This document shows, piece by piece, positions 7,963 through 16,621 of a stretch of 32,506 nucleotides of DNA. The stretch covers positions 1 to 32,506 of the forward strand of contig JANQEL010000012.1 of assembly GCA_028278345.1 (NCBI GenBank). The letters are read 5' to 3'. This stretch comes from Myxococcota bacterium (GTDB lineage Bacteria; Myxococcota_A; UBA9160; UBA4427). Within the stretch, counting starts at the first letter, position 1. Each line of letters opens with the position of its first letter. A program made the translations under genes and the position numbers. The notes beneath the pieces were generated by a model. The model was not told where the DNA came from and did no database searches. It was given only the letters and a program-made list of their open reading frames with translations.

Positions 7963-8406
7963 CTACTCGCTCGGCAACACGCTTCGCAGGTAGCGCACCA
8001 CGTCGTCGACTGCGTCGTCGTCGAGCCCTTCTTCACTGAAGGGCTTCATCAGCGAATCGAGCCCGACGCTCTCGCCTCCGTCGCGGATGACCTTGCGCAG
8101 ATAGCCATCGGACACGCCGTCGAGGTAGGAAGCGCAGTCGAGGCGGGGATGGTCGTAGAAGAGGCTCGAGCTGCGATCGACGATGCGCGGGCTGTGACAC
8201 TTCGCGCACTGCGTTCTGAAGATGATCCCACCGCGCGCGGCACTGCCGGCTGCGTCGGCGAGCCGCTGGGGCGCGATCGCTTCGCGGCTGCCCGAGGCGC
8301 ACTGCGCCAACGCGTCGGGTGGAGGCGGGCTCGCACAAGCCACGAGGGTGATGACGGCACACGCGGCGAGAAGAATCGAAGCCAGGGCGATTCGATCGAT
8401 CTGCAT
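7963..8406 (-). CDS. Small class I c-type cytochrome, predicted lipoprotein
   Basis: 147 residues. Lipoprotein signal 1-24, lipobox LVAC with Cys24. A single haem site CAKCH is at 67-71 after GGIIFRTQ, and Met120 (DSLMKPFSEEGL) fits the axial methionine of class I cytochromes c. The tail DDAVDDVVRYLRSVLP is the usual last helix. Two further cysteines (36 and 91) could form a disulfide. It should carry electrons at the outer face of the inner membrane or at the outer membrane. No oxidase or dehydrogenase partner is next to it. It converges with the barrel gene. Confidence 0.9.
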   Translation of the reverse strand: MQIDRIALASILLAACAVITLVACASPPPPDALAQCASGSREAIAPQRLADAAGSAARGGIIFRTQCAKCHSPRIVDRSSSLFYDHPRLDCASYLDGVSDGYLRKVIRDGGESVGLDSLMKPFSEEGLDDDAVDDVVRYLRSVLPSE

Positions 8407-8439
8407 GGCGCCCTAGCCTATCCCCGCTGCCTGGCTTCG

Positions 8440-9321
8440 TCAGGGGATCGCGCTCGGGTTCGCTTCGGACGACCCGTGTCGGCGGAACCAACCGGCGAGT
8501 AGCGCCGACACCGGAACCACGAGCACGCCGTAGAGCAGCGGAATACGCAGTGCGGTTTCCGCGACCTCGGTCGAGAAGCTCAGGATCACGATGCCGATCG
8601 CGAGCGGCGCGTTCTGGATGCCGGTTTCGAGTGAGATCGTGCGTCGCTGCGACAGCGGCACTCCGAGCAGGCGCGCTCCCGCATAGCCGAAGGCGAAACC
8701 GAAGGGGCCGAGCAGAACACCCGCGGCGATCTCCGAAGCCCCGAAGCCCAGGATGCGATCCGCGTCGCGAATCGCGCTCGAAACCAGCACCAACACGAGC
8801 ACCGCGATCCCCGAGATGCTGCCGATGCGCTCCGCGCGCACCGCCCAGGCCGGCCGCATACTGCGCAGCACCATGCCGAGGCCGACCGGCACCAACACGG
8901 CGATCAGGGTGCTCACGATGTTCTGGTAGGGGATCCCGAGTTCGGCCGTGGCGAAGGGAGTGGCGTAGACGAACAACACCAGCGGCATGAACGCCACCGC
9001 GGCGATGGTGGAGGTCACCGTCATCGAGATGCTGAGGGCGAGGTCGGCGCGCGCGTAGTACGAGAAGAGGTTCGAGGTCGTCCCCCCCGAAGACGAGCCC
9101 ATCACGATCAACCCGACCGCCACCGCCCCCTCGAAGCCAAAAGCGTGCGCGAGAGCGAAGGCAATCAACGGCATCCAGCCGAACTGGCTCGCCAGCCCCA
9201 CTGCGAGCAGGCCCGGTCGCCGGGCCACCCGAGCGAAGTCGGCCAGGGAGAGCGTCGCCCCCATGCCGAACATGGTGAGCATCAGGAAGATCGCCAGCAG
9301 CAGTTGATCGAGATCGCTCAT
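8440..9321 (-). CDS. Bile acid:sodium symporter (BASS/SBF) family transporter
   Basis: 293 residues, about nine to ten membrane helices. Two hallmark sequences mark the crossed-helix ion site: GSSSGGTTSN (75-84) and LETGIQNAPL (231-240), with Glu232 and Gln236 equivalent to sodium-site residues of the family. It should import an organic anion with sodium; the substrate could be a bile acid, steroid, pantoate or another carboxylate and cannot be told from sequence. No clear ribosome site precedes the ATG; an ATG only two codons into a hydrophobic helix makes an alternative start unlikely. It is divergent from the DUF1330 gene across 50 bp. Confidence 0.92.
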   Translation of the reverse strand: MSDLDQLLLAIFLMLTMFGMGATLSLADFARVARRPGLLAVGLASQFGWMPLIAFALAHAFGFEGAVAVGLIVMGSSSGGTTSNLFSYYARADLALSISMTVTSTIAAVAFMPLVLFVYATPFATAELGIPYQNIVSTLIAVLVPVGLGMVLRSMRPAWAVRAERIGSISGIAVLVLVLVSSAIRDADRILGFGASEIAAGVLLGPFGFAFGYAGARLLGVPLSQRRTISLETGIQNAPLAIGIVILSFSTEVAETALRIPLLYGVLVVPVSALLAGWFRRHGSSEANPSAIP

Positions 9322-9371
9322 GCTATAACCCCGCCCACACTGAAACCGCCTCGAACCACCGGAGTACCAAC

Positions 9372-9686
9372 ATGTCAGACGCCCCCGCCTTCATGGTCGC
9401 CAACTTCACCATTCAAGACGCCGACACCTACCGCAAGTACGAGAAGGGCTTCTTCCCCATCTTGAATAAGCACGGCGGCGAGTTCTTCACCTACGACGAC
9501 AAGAGCGAGACCCTCGAGGGCCCGGATGCCCCGCCCGGTCGCGTCGTCATCTTCAAGTTTCCCTCGGAAGAGGCGGCGAAGAACTGGTTCAACGACCCGG
9601 AATACCAGGCGATCTCCGAGCATCGGCGCGCGGGCACGACGATGCGTTTCCTCACCCTGGTTCACGGGTTGCCACCGCGGGGTTGA
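9372..9686 (+). CDS. DUF1330-type small dimeric alpha/beta-barrel protein
   Basis: 104 residues, ATG with CGGAG eight bases upstream. The family pattern is complete: MVANFTIQDADTYRKYEKG at the start, a central HGGEFFTYDD, then RVVIFKFPSEEAAKNWFNDPEYQAI and the RRAGTTMRFLTLVHG end. Proteins of this family are small ferredoxin-like dimers with no established reaction. It converges with the sulfotransferase operon, with 5 nt between stops. No catalytic claim is made. Confidence 0.9.
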   Translation: MSDAPAFMVANFTIQDADTYRKYEKGFFPILNKHGGEFFTYDDKSETLEGPDAPPGRVVIFKFPSEEAAKNWFNDPEYQAISEHRRAGTTMRFLTLVHGLPPRG

Positions 9687-9691
9687 ACCCC

Positions 9692-10960
9692 TCAGCGCAC
9701 TTCCTGCCGGATGTCGAAGCGCTCGAGGTAGAAGTCGAAGCCCGCACGAACGTCCGCGGGCTCGGCGTCGAAGTCGGCGCGCAGGTCGTAGACCACCTGC
9801 CCCGCCTTGCCGCGGGGATGGTCGTCGACGTACTGCTTGATCTGGGCCCGCGCGGCGTCGGTCATCTCGAGACCGGCGGTCTCGTAGATCCGCTCGACGG
9901 TGCCCATGTCGTCGGCCATCAACTCGTGAAAGAGCACGTCGACGGTGCGATCCTTCGGCAGCAGGTCGCGGTCACGCACGGAAGCGCGCAATAGCCGTTC
10001 GATGCGATCGGTCCAGTACTCGAGATAGAACTCGGGGCGCGGCTTCGTGTAGTTCATGCGCGCGCCATAGGTGAGCATGGTGATCGCGCTCTGGATCACG
10101 CTCACCGGGTCGCGATGCGTCACCACGATCGTGGCATCGGGGAAGGTCTTGGTGAGCGGCCCGATCTGTTCGAGATGCTGGGGACACTTGAGCACCCAGC
10201 GCTCCCGCGGCTTGTACCACTGCAACACCTTGAGCATGGTGCGCAGCCATTCGTAGTGGGGCGTCTGGTCGTGGGCGAGGTAGTAGTCCCGCCACTTCGG
10301 CGAGCGCGCGACCCACTCCTGGTTGTAACTCGTGAAGTTCGGCAGCTGGAGTTCGAGTTCCTCGTGGATGTGGTCGGGGTTCATCGGATGCATGGAGGCG
10401 ATCAGCGGGGAGCCGAGTTTCATGCTCTGCCACGCGGCCTCCGAGCGCGCCCAGCGCGGATCGACGCCATCTTCGCGCGGCTCGTCCTTCGGGTTCGGGA
10501 CGGGCTCCTGCCCTTCCCACAGCGGCATCGAGCGCAGGCGCTGATCGGCGGCGATCAGGTTCACCAGATGGGTCGTGCCCGAACGCGGCAGGCCGATCAC
10601 GATGATGGGGCGCCGGATTTCCTGATCGTGGATCTCGGGATGGCGCTTCAGCAGGTCGAGCACGAGCAGGCGACTCGCCGCGTTGCGCACGCAGTCGTTG
10701 AACAGACCGAAGCGGCCGATCGCCGTGCGTTCGCTGTCCTCGTCGACTTCGCTGAGCCAGAGACCCAGGCGTTCGCGATAGTCGTCGGGCCCGAAGTCCT
10801 CGAGCCCCGTTCGTTCGACCGCCGCCGCTTCGACGGCCGATACGCTCAACTCGACGGGGTTGGCCTCACCGTGCGCGAGGCCGGCCTTCTGGATGTCCGT
10901 AAGGATCGGATTTCGCAGATCCTCGATGCGGATCTTCTTCGGGGGGGATGAGGTGGACAA
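9692..10960 (-). CDS. Sulfotransferase family protein (PAPS-type, Sulfotransfer_3-like)
   Basis: 422 residues from a TTG start (then STSSPPKKIRI), chosen because GGGAGAGCGCA lies directly upstream and no ATG exists before residue 145. The 5'-phosphosulfate loop is GLPRSGTTHL (123-132). The 3'-phosphate block is THRDPVSVIQS (281-291). A central WVLKCPQHLEQI (255-266) is typical of the bacterial long form. The predicted reaction moves a sulfuryl group from PAPS to a hydroxyl of a small molecule or lipid. It is the last gene of a four-gene minus-strand operon (DUF3604, CMD, VOC, sulfotransferase), 29 nt after the VOC gene. The acceptor may be the product of the upstream enzymes; this is inference. 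Confidence 0.9.
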   Translation of the reverse strand: MSTSSPPKKIRIEDLRNPILTDIQKAGLAHGEANPVELSVSAVEAAAVERTGLEDFGPDDYRERLGLWLSEVDEDSERTAIGRFGLFNDCVRNAASRLLVLDLLKRHPEIHDQEIRRPIIVIGLPRSGTTHLVNLIAADQRLRSMPLWEGQEPVPNPKDEPREDGVDPRWARSEAAWQSMKLGSPLIASMHPMNPDHIHEELELQLPNFTSYNQEWVARSPKWRDYYLAHDQTPHYEWLRTMLKVLQWYKPRERWVLKCPQHLEQIGPLTKTFPDATIVVTHRDPVSVIQSAITMLTYGARMNYTKPRPEFYLEYWTDRIERLLRASVRDRDLLPKDRTVDVLFHELMADDMGTVERIYETAGLEMTDAARAQIKQYVDDHPRGKAGQVVYDLRADFDAEPADVRAGFDFYLERFDIRQEVR

Positions 10961-10989
10961 TGCGCTCTCCCGGTGTCGGTCGAGACCCG

Positions 10990-11439
10990 CTAGGGCATCT
11001 GCAGGAACTCGATCAGGAGGGGATCCCCTTCGCGCTCGAGATAGGCGAAGACGATTTCGGGGGAGAACTGTTTGTACCAGATCGGCCGATAACCCACCTC
11101 GGCCAGGCGTTCGATCCAGGCGTCGGTGTCGTCGACCCGGTAGCGGATGTGGTGCATCCCCTCGCGCCCCTGCTCGATGAACTCGCGATGCGGGCTCTCG
11201 CCGCCCTTCCACTCGATGAACTCCATCTCGAGCTCTCCCGAGCGCCCGAAGAGGATCTCGAGTTGGGCGTCGGCTTCCCGGCCGCGGTAGGTGGCAGCCT
11301 GCACCGAACCGTCCATCCGGGTGAACGGACCGAAGAGTGCGCCGTAGCGCTTTTCGGCCTCGTCGACGCTCTTCACGACGAAGCCGACCTGATCGATCTG
11401 CGGAAGGCCGAGACCTTCGGGGGATTCGGGTTGCGACAT
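10990..11439 (-). CDS. VOC-superfamily protein, methylmalonyl-CoA-epimerase / glyoxalase-4 like
   Basis: 149 residues. The start MSQPESPEG has AAGGGAGCCCCCC upstream. The fold shows QIDQVGFVVKSVDEAEKRYGALFG in the first half and GMHHIRYRVDDTDAWIERLAEVG in the second, ending PLLIEFLQMP. His in GMHHIRYRV and Glu in LLIEFL are likely metal ligands. The closest general resemblance is to epimerase or lactoylglutathione-lyase-like VOC proteins, but the substrate is unknown. It lies between the CMD gene (38 nt upstream) and the sulfotransferase (29 nt downstream), clearly in one transcription unit. Confidence 0.9.
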   Translation of the reverse strand: MSQPESPEGLGLPQIDQVGFVVKSVDEAEKRYGALFGPFTRMDGSVQAATYRGREADAQLEILFGRSGELEMEFIEWKGGESPHREFIEQGREGMHHIRYRVDDTDAWIERLAEVGYRPIWYKQFSPEIVFAYLEREGDPLLIEFLQMP

Positions 11440-11477
11440 GGGGGGCTCCCTTGTGTTCGTGGGTTGCAGACCTGCGC

Positions 11478-11843
11478 TCAATCCTCGACGGGCCAGACCT
11501 CGTCGAGCACGCGAAAGGCCGTCACTGCGTTTGGCCAGCCTGCGTAGTGGGCCACGTGGGCGATCGCTCCTTCGAGCTTCTCGCGCGGCACCCCCAGATT
11601 CTTGGCACCCGTGAAGTGAAGGCGCTGCTCGTTTTCGCGGTTGAGCGCGATCAGCGCGACGCAGGTCACGAGCGAGCGCTCCTGCAGCTCGAGTTCGGGA
11701 CGCTGCCAGACGTCACCGAAGAGGTGCCCCATGGTGTCGTTGCGAAAGGCCTTGCTCATCTTCACACCGCCGGCGGGGGCGCCTTCGAAGAGCTTCGCAG
11801 CCAGGGCCACGCCGCGATTGAACTTGTCTTCCTGCTCACTCAT
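11478..11843 (-). CDS. Carboxymuconolactone decarboxylase (CMD) family protein
   Basis: 121 residues, ATG preceded by GAGGAGAGAAGAG. The family pattern is full length: FGDVWQRPELELQERSLVTC, then VALIALNRENEQRLHFTGA, then LGVPREKLEGAIAHVAHYAGWP. It lacks a CxxC pair, so it is not an AhpD-type peroxidase; it resembles gamma-carboxymuconolactone decarboxylase itself and the many CMD paralogues of unknown role. It lies 24 nt after the DUF3604 gene in the operon. A ring-cleavage or lactone step would fit the neighbours but is not shown. Confidence 0.92.
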   Translation of the reverse strand: MSEQEDKFNRGVALAAKLFEGAPAGGVKMSKAFRNDTMGHLFGDVWQRPELELQERSLVTCVALIALNRENEQRLHFTGAKNLGVPREKLEGAIAHVAHYAGWPNAVTAFRVLDEVWPVED

Positions 11844-11867
11844 CTCTTCTCTCCTCGTCGATGGCCT

Positions 11868-14096
11868 TCATGAGCCGTAATTCAGATAGATCGGCGACGA
11901 CCACGCACGCGGCTCTGCGGGGGTCAGGCAGTCCTCGCCGATCGGCGTCTCCGCGCCGCAGGGATCGATCTCGAGGCAGTTCCCCAGGTCATCCCACGTG
12001 CAGCCCAGAGGGTTGCTGCCGTGGATCAGTTCGTCTTCGGCCTCGACCGCGCGCGCGTAGTAGACCGCATCGCGACCTTTCGATTCGTACTCGGTATCGG
12101 CGAACTCGACCACACAGCCCCCTCCGTCCGCGGGACACGGAAACACCCGCCACGGATCTTCGACCAGATGGTTCACTTCCTCGTCGTCGTGGATCTGCGG
12201 ACGTATGCGCACGATTTCGATGCGGGTGATCGGCCTGCGTCGATCGCTCGGGAAATAGCACTCCCCCTGACACAGGTGCTCGGTGCGCTCCTGGCCGAGC
12301 GCCGCCCAGGTATCGTCGGGGCAGCCGGGCTTCTGTTCGAAGGAACCCGCCGCGCGGACACGGAAGCGCGGCATCGTGCTGCGCTCGACGGTCGCCCCCA
12401 TCGGCACCGAGGACGCGCCGTCGATCAGGTCGAACCAGAGCAGCGTCCGTCGCCCGCTCGTCGCATAGACCTCCTTGCGCTCGAGGGCTTCCCAGATCGA
12501 GTGGCGATCGCGGCCGGTCGCGTGCACGGCAACCAGCCCGCCCGTCGCGAAGTACGCGGAGGCTCGTTCGATTTCGAAGAGCTGTAGCGGCGATTCGCCC
12601 CTCGACACATACGGCACGCTCTCGTCGACCGGTTCGTCCGCGTCGTTCGACGAACCGAAGAGCCCCGTCGGCACACCGTCGCCGGTGTCGCGCGCTCCGC
12701 GTCCGTCGCTGAACTCACCCCGGAACATCTCCTTGTAACCGGTGCCCGGTCGTGCAGAGTGGATGTCACTCGATCCGATGAAGCCGAAGTTGAAGCCCTT
12801 CGGTTCGGCGGGATTCGAGAAGTCGCGAATCGCCAGCATGTACTGCGCCGAGGAGCGCGGGCGATAGTTGAATGCGGGTTGGAAGGCACCCCGGTACTGA
12901 CCGGCGTCGAGCCAGGCGTTCGGTTCATGGCCGGGCAGGGTCTTCCAGCCGGCCTGATAGGCGTTGAGGTAGTTGCGTCGCGCGTTGGCCGCCCGGGTTT
13001 CGCATTCGTCACGATCCACACCGTTGTCGAGACACCGGGCCTCGACCAGTTCGCCAGCGCGCCAACAGCTGGGCAGATAGTCGGGGGTCGGCGCAGGACA
13101 GGCGAGTGAACCCTTCGCGCCGATCTCCACCTCGCGCCAGTTGGGAAGCTGCTCGGAGTTGCCGTGCCCCGAATAGACTTCGATCAACGTCTGGCGCTCG
13201 GGGTCGTGGCCGGGTAGCTGCTTGCGCCAATCCGAACCCGCTGGCGTGTACAGGCCCCACGCCGTGCCGTGGGGGATGACGATCGACGGCACCGCCCATT
13301 CGTCGAGTTTCGCGAACAGGCCCTCGGGCGTGGCGACGCTCTCGCGGCAATCGAGGGGGAGGTCTCGCACGGGCACGTTCTCGGGACACGGATCGACGTT
13401 GAGCATCGAGGTGATCGTGCGATTGAACTCCATGCCGCGGCGTCCATTCATCGCTGCGAGGCCAAGCCGCTGCAACGTGCTGGGCTCGACACCCGAACCC
13501 GAGGTCGCGGGGCTGCGCGCGGCGATCGGTCGCGCGGTGATCTCGTCGTCGCTCGTCCCGAGCAGCACTACATTCTTGTGGCCGTAGTGATTGCGCGGCG
13601 TGGTGCCGATGTGACTCCACTCCCAGCCGAGGTAGGTGACGAGGTCGGGGTTGTCGGGGTCGCCGGCCACGTCGTTGCACTGCCTCACGCTCTCGATCGT
13701 CTGGTTCCACAGGTCGGCGGTGAGGGTCTCGGCGTGGTCGTTGATCGACCAGAAGTCGAGGGCCGAGCAGTGCCGCGCGAAGTCACAGGCATCCGCCGGC
13801 GGATACGCACCCGCACCTCCCGACATCGGCATGTTCATCAGGAAGGCGTCGAAACTGAAGGTGGTGTGGACGTGGAAGTCGCCGAACAGCACCTGCTTGA
13901 CTTCCGGGGCGCCGAGCACTTCGCGCGTCTCGGTCTGGTCCGCGGCGTAGGCCTCGACAGCCTCCCCGCTGCGCGCGATATCGACCGCGGTGCCCGCCGT
14001 TTCGCGCTCCGCGAACCAGCCGCGTGAAGCGGCCTGGATGAAGATGAAGATCGCAACCGCAGCCACCGCCAGCGCGATGACGATCCAACGGACCAT
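11868..14096 (-). CDS. DUF3604 metal-dependent hydrolase-like protein, membrane-anchored or exported
   Basis: 742 residues. ATG with GGGGAAGGCAC upstream. Residues 4-22 form a single hydrophobic segment, either a signal anchor or an uncleaved signal. The PHP-like metal motifs are clear: GDFHVHTTFSFDAF (72-85, His75 and His77), DFWSINDHAE (114-123, His121), then IPHGTAWGLYT, and IGSSDIHSARPG in the second half. Many cysteines (about 18) suggest disulfides and an extracytoplasmic location. DUF3604 proteins of 600-750 residues are widespread in marine and soil bacteria and have no established reaction. First gene of the operon with CMD, VOC and sulfotransferase, and divergent from an SDR gene. 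Its conserved metal site supports hydrolysis of a phosphoester or similar bond; that is an inference from the PHP fold. Confidence 0.92.
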   Translation of the reverse strand: MVRWIVIALAVAAVAIFIFIQAASRGWFAERETAGTAVDIARSGEAVEAYAADQTETREVLGAPEVKQVLFGDFHVHTTFSFDAFLMNMPMSGGAGAYPPADACDFARHCSALDFWSINDHAETLTADLWNQTIESVRQCNDVAGDPDNPDLVTYLGWEWSHIGTTPRNHYGHKNVVLLGTSDDEITARPIAARSPATSGSGVEPSTLQRLGLAAMNGRRGMEFNRTITSMLNVDPCPENVPVRDLPLDCRESVATPEGLFAKLDEWAVPSIVIPHGTAWGLYTPAGSDWRKQLPGHDPERQTLIEVYSGHGNSEQLPNWREVEIGAKGSLACPAPTPDYLPSCWRAGELVEARCLDNGVDRDECETRAANARRNYLNAYQAGWKTLPGHEPNAWLDAGQYRGAFQPAFNYRPRSSAQYMLAIRDFSNPAEPKGFNFGFIGSSDIHSARPGTGYKEMFRGEFSDGRGARDTGDGVPTGLFGSSNDADEPVDESVPYVSRGESPLQLFEIERASAYFATGGLVAVHATGRDRHSIWEALERKEVYATSGRRTLLWFDLIDGASSVPMGATVERSTMPRFRVRAAGSFEQKPGCPDDTWAALGQERTEHLCQGECYFPSDRRRPITRIEIVRIRPQIHDDEEVNHLVEDPWRVFPCPADGGGCVVEFADTEYESKGRDAVYYARAVEAEDELIHGSNPLGCTWDDLGNCLEIDPCGAETPIGEDCLTPAEPRAWSSPIYLNYGS

Positions 14097-14278
14097 GTGC
14101 CTTCCCCTCCCGCGCGTAGACGTGCGAGTCTGCCACAGTCGATCGGCTCACGGCAGCGAATGGCCCAGCACGCGCACCCGTTGCGGGGGCGTCCGAGTGT
14201 GTCAACGTCGAATGCCGTCACGAACCCAGGAAAGCGGGCACACCTCCACGCGTGCTCGCGTTTGAAAGGCACTGCAGC

Positions 14279-15064
14279 ATGTCCGTCCAGACCGACCTCT
14301 TCGACCTCACCGGCCAGGTGGCCATCATCACCGGTTCCTCACGCGGCATCGGCAAGGCGATCGCGGAACAACTCGCCGCCCACGGCGCGCGGGTCGTGAT
14401 CTCGAGCCGCAAACCCGAACCCTGCGAAGAGGTCGCCGCCGCGATCAACGCCGCCTGTGCGGAAGGTCCGGGCGAAGCCGTTTCGATTCCGGCGAGCATC
14501 AGCTCGAAGGAGGAGCTCCAGTCCCTCGTGGATCAGACCCACGAGCGGCTCGGGCCGGTCGACATCCTCGTGTGCAACGCCGCGGTGAACCCGTACTACG
14601 GCTCGTCGATGGACATCCCCGACGAAGCGTTCGACAAGATCATGTCGTCGAATATCAAGAGCAACCATTGGCTCTGCAACATGGTGATCCCCGACATGAT
14701 CGAGAGCGGTGGCGGATCGATTCTCGTGGTGTCGAGTGTCGGTGGACTCAAGGCGAGCACGGTGATCGGCGCGTACAACATCTCGAAGGCGGCCGATCTC
14801 GCGCTGGTACGCAACCTCGCCGCCGAGTACGGGCCGAAGGGGATCCGCGCCAACGCAATCGCACCCGGGCTCATCAAGACCGACTTTGCGCGCGCGCTCT
14901 GGGAAAACCCGAAGCTGCTCAAGAGCGTGACGTCCGGCGCGCCCCTGCGCCGCATCGGCGAACCCGAAGAACTCGGGGGGCTCGCGGTGTTCCTCTGCTC
15001 GAAGGCGGGGAGCTACATCACCGGCCAGACCCACATCGTCGACGGCGGCATGACGATCGCCTAG
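14279..15064 (+). CDS. Short-chain dehydrogenase/reductase (SDR, classical)
   Basis: 261 residues from MSVQTDLFDLTG, with GAAAGG upstream; a GTG nine codons earlier is possible but adds unconserved residues. NAD(P)-binding TGSSRGIG is at 18-25, the CNAA version of the NNAG motif at 99-102, catalytic Ser152/Ser153 region (VVSSVGG), Tyr166 and Lys170 (YNISK), and the end THIVDGGMTI. Arg22 in the glycine motif and SSRK at 42-45 suggest NADP use. The substrate is unknown; it resembles the 3-oxoacyl or alcohol reductase group. It is divergent from the DUF3604 operon and converges with a glutathione transferase. Confidence 0.93.
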   Translation: MSVQTDLFDLTGQVAIITGSSRGIGKAIAEQLAAHGARVVISSRKPEPCEEVAAAINAACAEGPGEAVSIPASISSKEELQSLVDQTHERLGPVDILVCNAAVNPYYGSSMDIPDEAFDKIMSSNIKSNHWLCNMVIPDMIESGGGSILVVSSVGGLKASTVIGAYNISKAADLALVRNLAAEYGPKGIRANAIAPGLIKTDFARALWENPKLLKSVTSGAPLRRIGEPEELGGLAVFLCSKAGSYITGQTHIVDGGMTIA

Positions 15065-15076
15065 TCGGTTCGCCCC

Positions 15077-15760
15077 TCAGGTCTGGAGCGACTTTCGCGC
15101 GTTCTCCGCGAACTTCGCCTGCGCCTCTTCGTCCTTGACCAGGCTGCCGACCACGAAGGGCACCTCGCAGCCCTTGCGGCAGGCGGGGCGTTCCTTCATC
15201 ACGTCGAGCCAGCGCCGCAGGTTCGGTAGCCCCTCGACGCTCACCCCCGACCACTTGTAGGTGCGCACCCAGCACCAGTTCGCGATGTCGGCGATCGAGA
15301 AGTCGTCCCCCAGCCACTCGCTCTCGCCGAGACGTCGGTCGAGCACCTCGAACAGGCGGCGCGACTCGTTCTGATAGCGATCGATCGCCGCCGGGAGCTT
15401 CTCGGGGAAGTAGCGATAGAAGACGTTGGCCTGCCCCATCATCGGGCCGACGCCCCCGATCTGGAACATCAACCATTCGATCACGCGCGCGCGTGGTGCG
15501 CCGGATGCCGGCAGGAGTCGCCCGGTCTTCTCGGCGAGGTAGATCATGATCGCGCCGGTTTCGAAGACGGGCAGATCGCCCTCTTCCGAGTCGACGATCA
15601 CGGGGATGCGACCGTTCGGATTGAGCTTCAGGAACCACTCTTCCTTCTGGACGTTCTTCGACAGATCGATCGCCGTGACCTCGTAGGGAATCTCGAGTTC
15701 TTCGAGGGTGACGGAGGCCTTGTGCCCATTCGGCGTGGGAGAGGTGTAGAGGTGGATCAC
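15077..15760 (-). CDS. Glutathione S-transferase-like protein (YfcG/YghU type)
   Basis: 227 residues from GTG ([14 protein letters not shown]), with GAAAGGACTCCCC just upstream. The N-terminal thioredoxin-like domain begins [17 protein letters not shown], the signature of the YfcG/YghU branch where Thr/Asn rather than Ser/Cys lead the active site. Then [12 protein letters not shown] and [16 protein letters not shown] (glutathione-binding block) follow. The C-terminal helical domain is complete ([17 protein letters not shown]-capping box). The family shows disulfide-bond reductase activity with glutathione. It is divergent from the second SDR across 87 bp. Confidence 0.93.
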   Translation of the reverse strand: MIHLYTSPTPNGHKASVTLEELEIPYEVTAIDLSKNVQKEEWFLKLNPNGRIPVIVDSEEGDLPVFETGAIMIYLAEKTGRLLPASGAPRARVIEWLMFQIGGVGPMMGQANVFYRYFPEKLPAAIDRYQNESRRLFEVLDRRLGESEWLGDDFSIADIANWCWVRTYKWSGVSVEGLPNLRRWLDVMKERPACRKGCEVPFVVGSLVKDEEAQAKFAENARKSLQT

Positions 15761-15847
15761 GGGGAGTCCTTTCGGGAGAGCGGCGAGGAAGGGAGCTTGG
15801 CATACTCGCCGGCTTCGAGCAGTGCTGCGGACCAGAAGGAAAGAGAC

Positions 15848-16621
15848 ATGGAACTGAAGGACAAGATCATCGTCGTCACGGGCGCGGCCAGCGGGATCGG
15901 ACGCGCACTCGCCCTTCGCTTCGACGCCGAGGGCGCGAAGCACGTGGTCTGCGCCGACCTGAACGCCGACGGCGCCGAAGCCACGGCGAAGGAAGTGGGT
16001 GGCACTTCGATGAGCGGGAACGTCGGCGCCGAAGACGACGTCGCCGCGCTGATCGAGAAGACCGAGAGCGAAGTCGGCCCGATCGACCTCTTCTGCTCGA
16101 ACGCCGGCATCGGCCTCGGCCCCGAACTCTCCTCACCCAACGAGGAGTGGCAGGCCTCGTGGGACGTCAACGTGATGGCCCACGTCTATGCGGCGAGGCA
16201 CCTCGTGCCCCGCATGATCGAACGCGGCGGCGGATACTTCATGCACACCGCGTCGGCCGCCGGGCTCCTCAACCAGATCGGGGGCGCCGCCTACGGCACG
16301 ACGAAGCACGCCGCAGTGGGCTTCGGCGAATGGCTCGCCTTGACGTACCAGCACGAAGGCATCCGCGTCTCGATGCTCTGCCCCCAGGCGGTGCGCACCC
16401 CGATGACCGAAGGGGACAGCAGCTCGGTCGCGGCGGCGGCGGGCGACGGCATGATCGAACCCGAAGAACTCGCCGACTGCGTGGTCGAGGGACTCGCGGA
16501 GGAACGCTTCCTCATCCTCCCCCACCCGGTGGTCACCGAGTACATGCAGCGCAAGACCGCCGACTACGACCGCTGGATTGGCGGCATGAACCGGCTCCAT
16601 CGGCGCCTCACGGGGGCGTGA
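15848..16621 (+). CDS. Short-chain dehydrogenase/reductase (SDR, classical)
   Basis: 257 residues, [10 protein letters not shown] with AAGGAAAGAGAC upstream. Cofactor motif TGAASGIG at 11-18; Asp37 in CADLNAD points to NAD(H) preference; NAG at 85-87; Ser136 region (HTASAAGLL); Tyr149 and Lys153 (YGTTK). The C-terminal part carries a Pro/Met substrate-loop region ([10 protein letters not shown]) and a basic end ([11 protein letters not shown]). Substrate unknown. It converges with the RND exporter gene and overlaps its 3' end by 14 bases, so both coding ends are read on opposite strands. Confidence 0.93.
   Translation: MELKDKIIVVTGAASGIGRALALRFDAEGAKHVVCADLNADGAEATAKEVGGTSMSGNVGAEDDVAALIEKTESEVGPIDLFCSNAGIGLGPELSSPNEEWQASWDVNVMAHVYAARHLVPRMIERGGGYFMHTASAAGLLNQIGGAAYGTTKHAAVGFGEWLALTYQHEGIRVSMLCPQAVRTPMTEGDSSSVAAAAGDGMIEPEELADCVVEGLAEERFLILPHPVVTEYMQRKTADYDRWIGGMNRLHRRLTGA

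Noticed and set aside
9324..9329. TATAAC as a -10 for the DUF1330 gene
   Set aside because: The best -35 (TTGATC) is only 14 bp away, too short.
14203..14208. TTGACA on the minus strand upstream of the DUF3604 operon
   Set aside because: No acceptable -10 box at 16-18 bp; promoter not supported.
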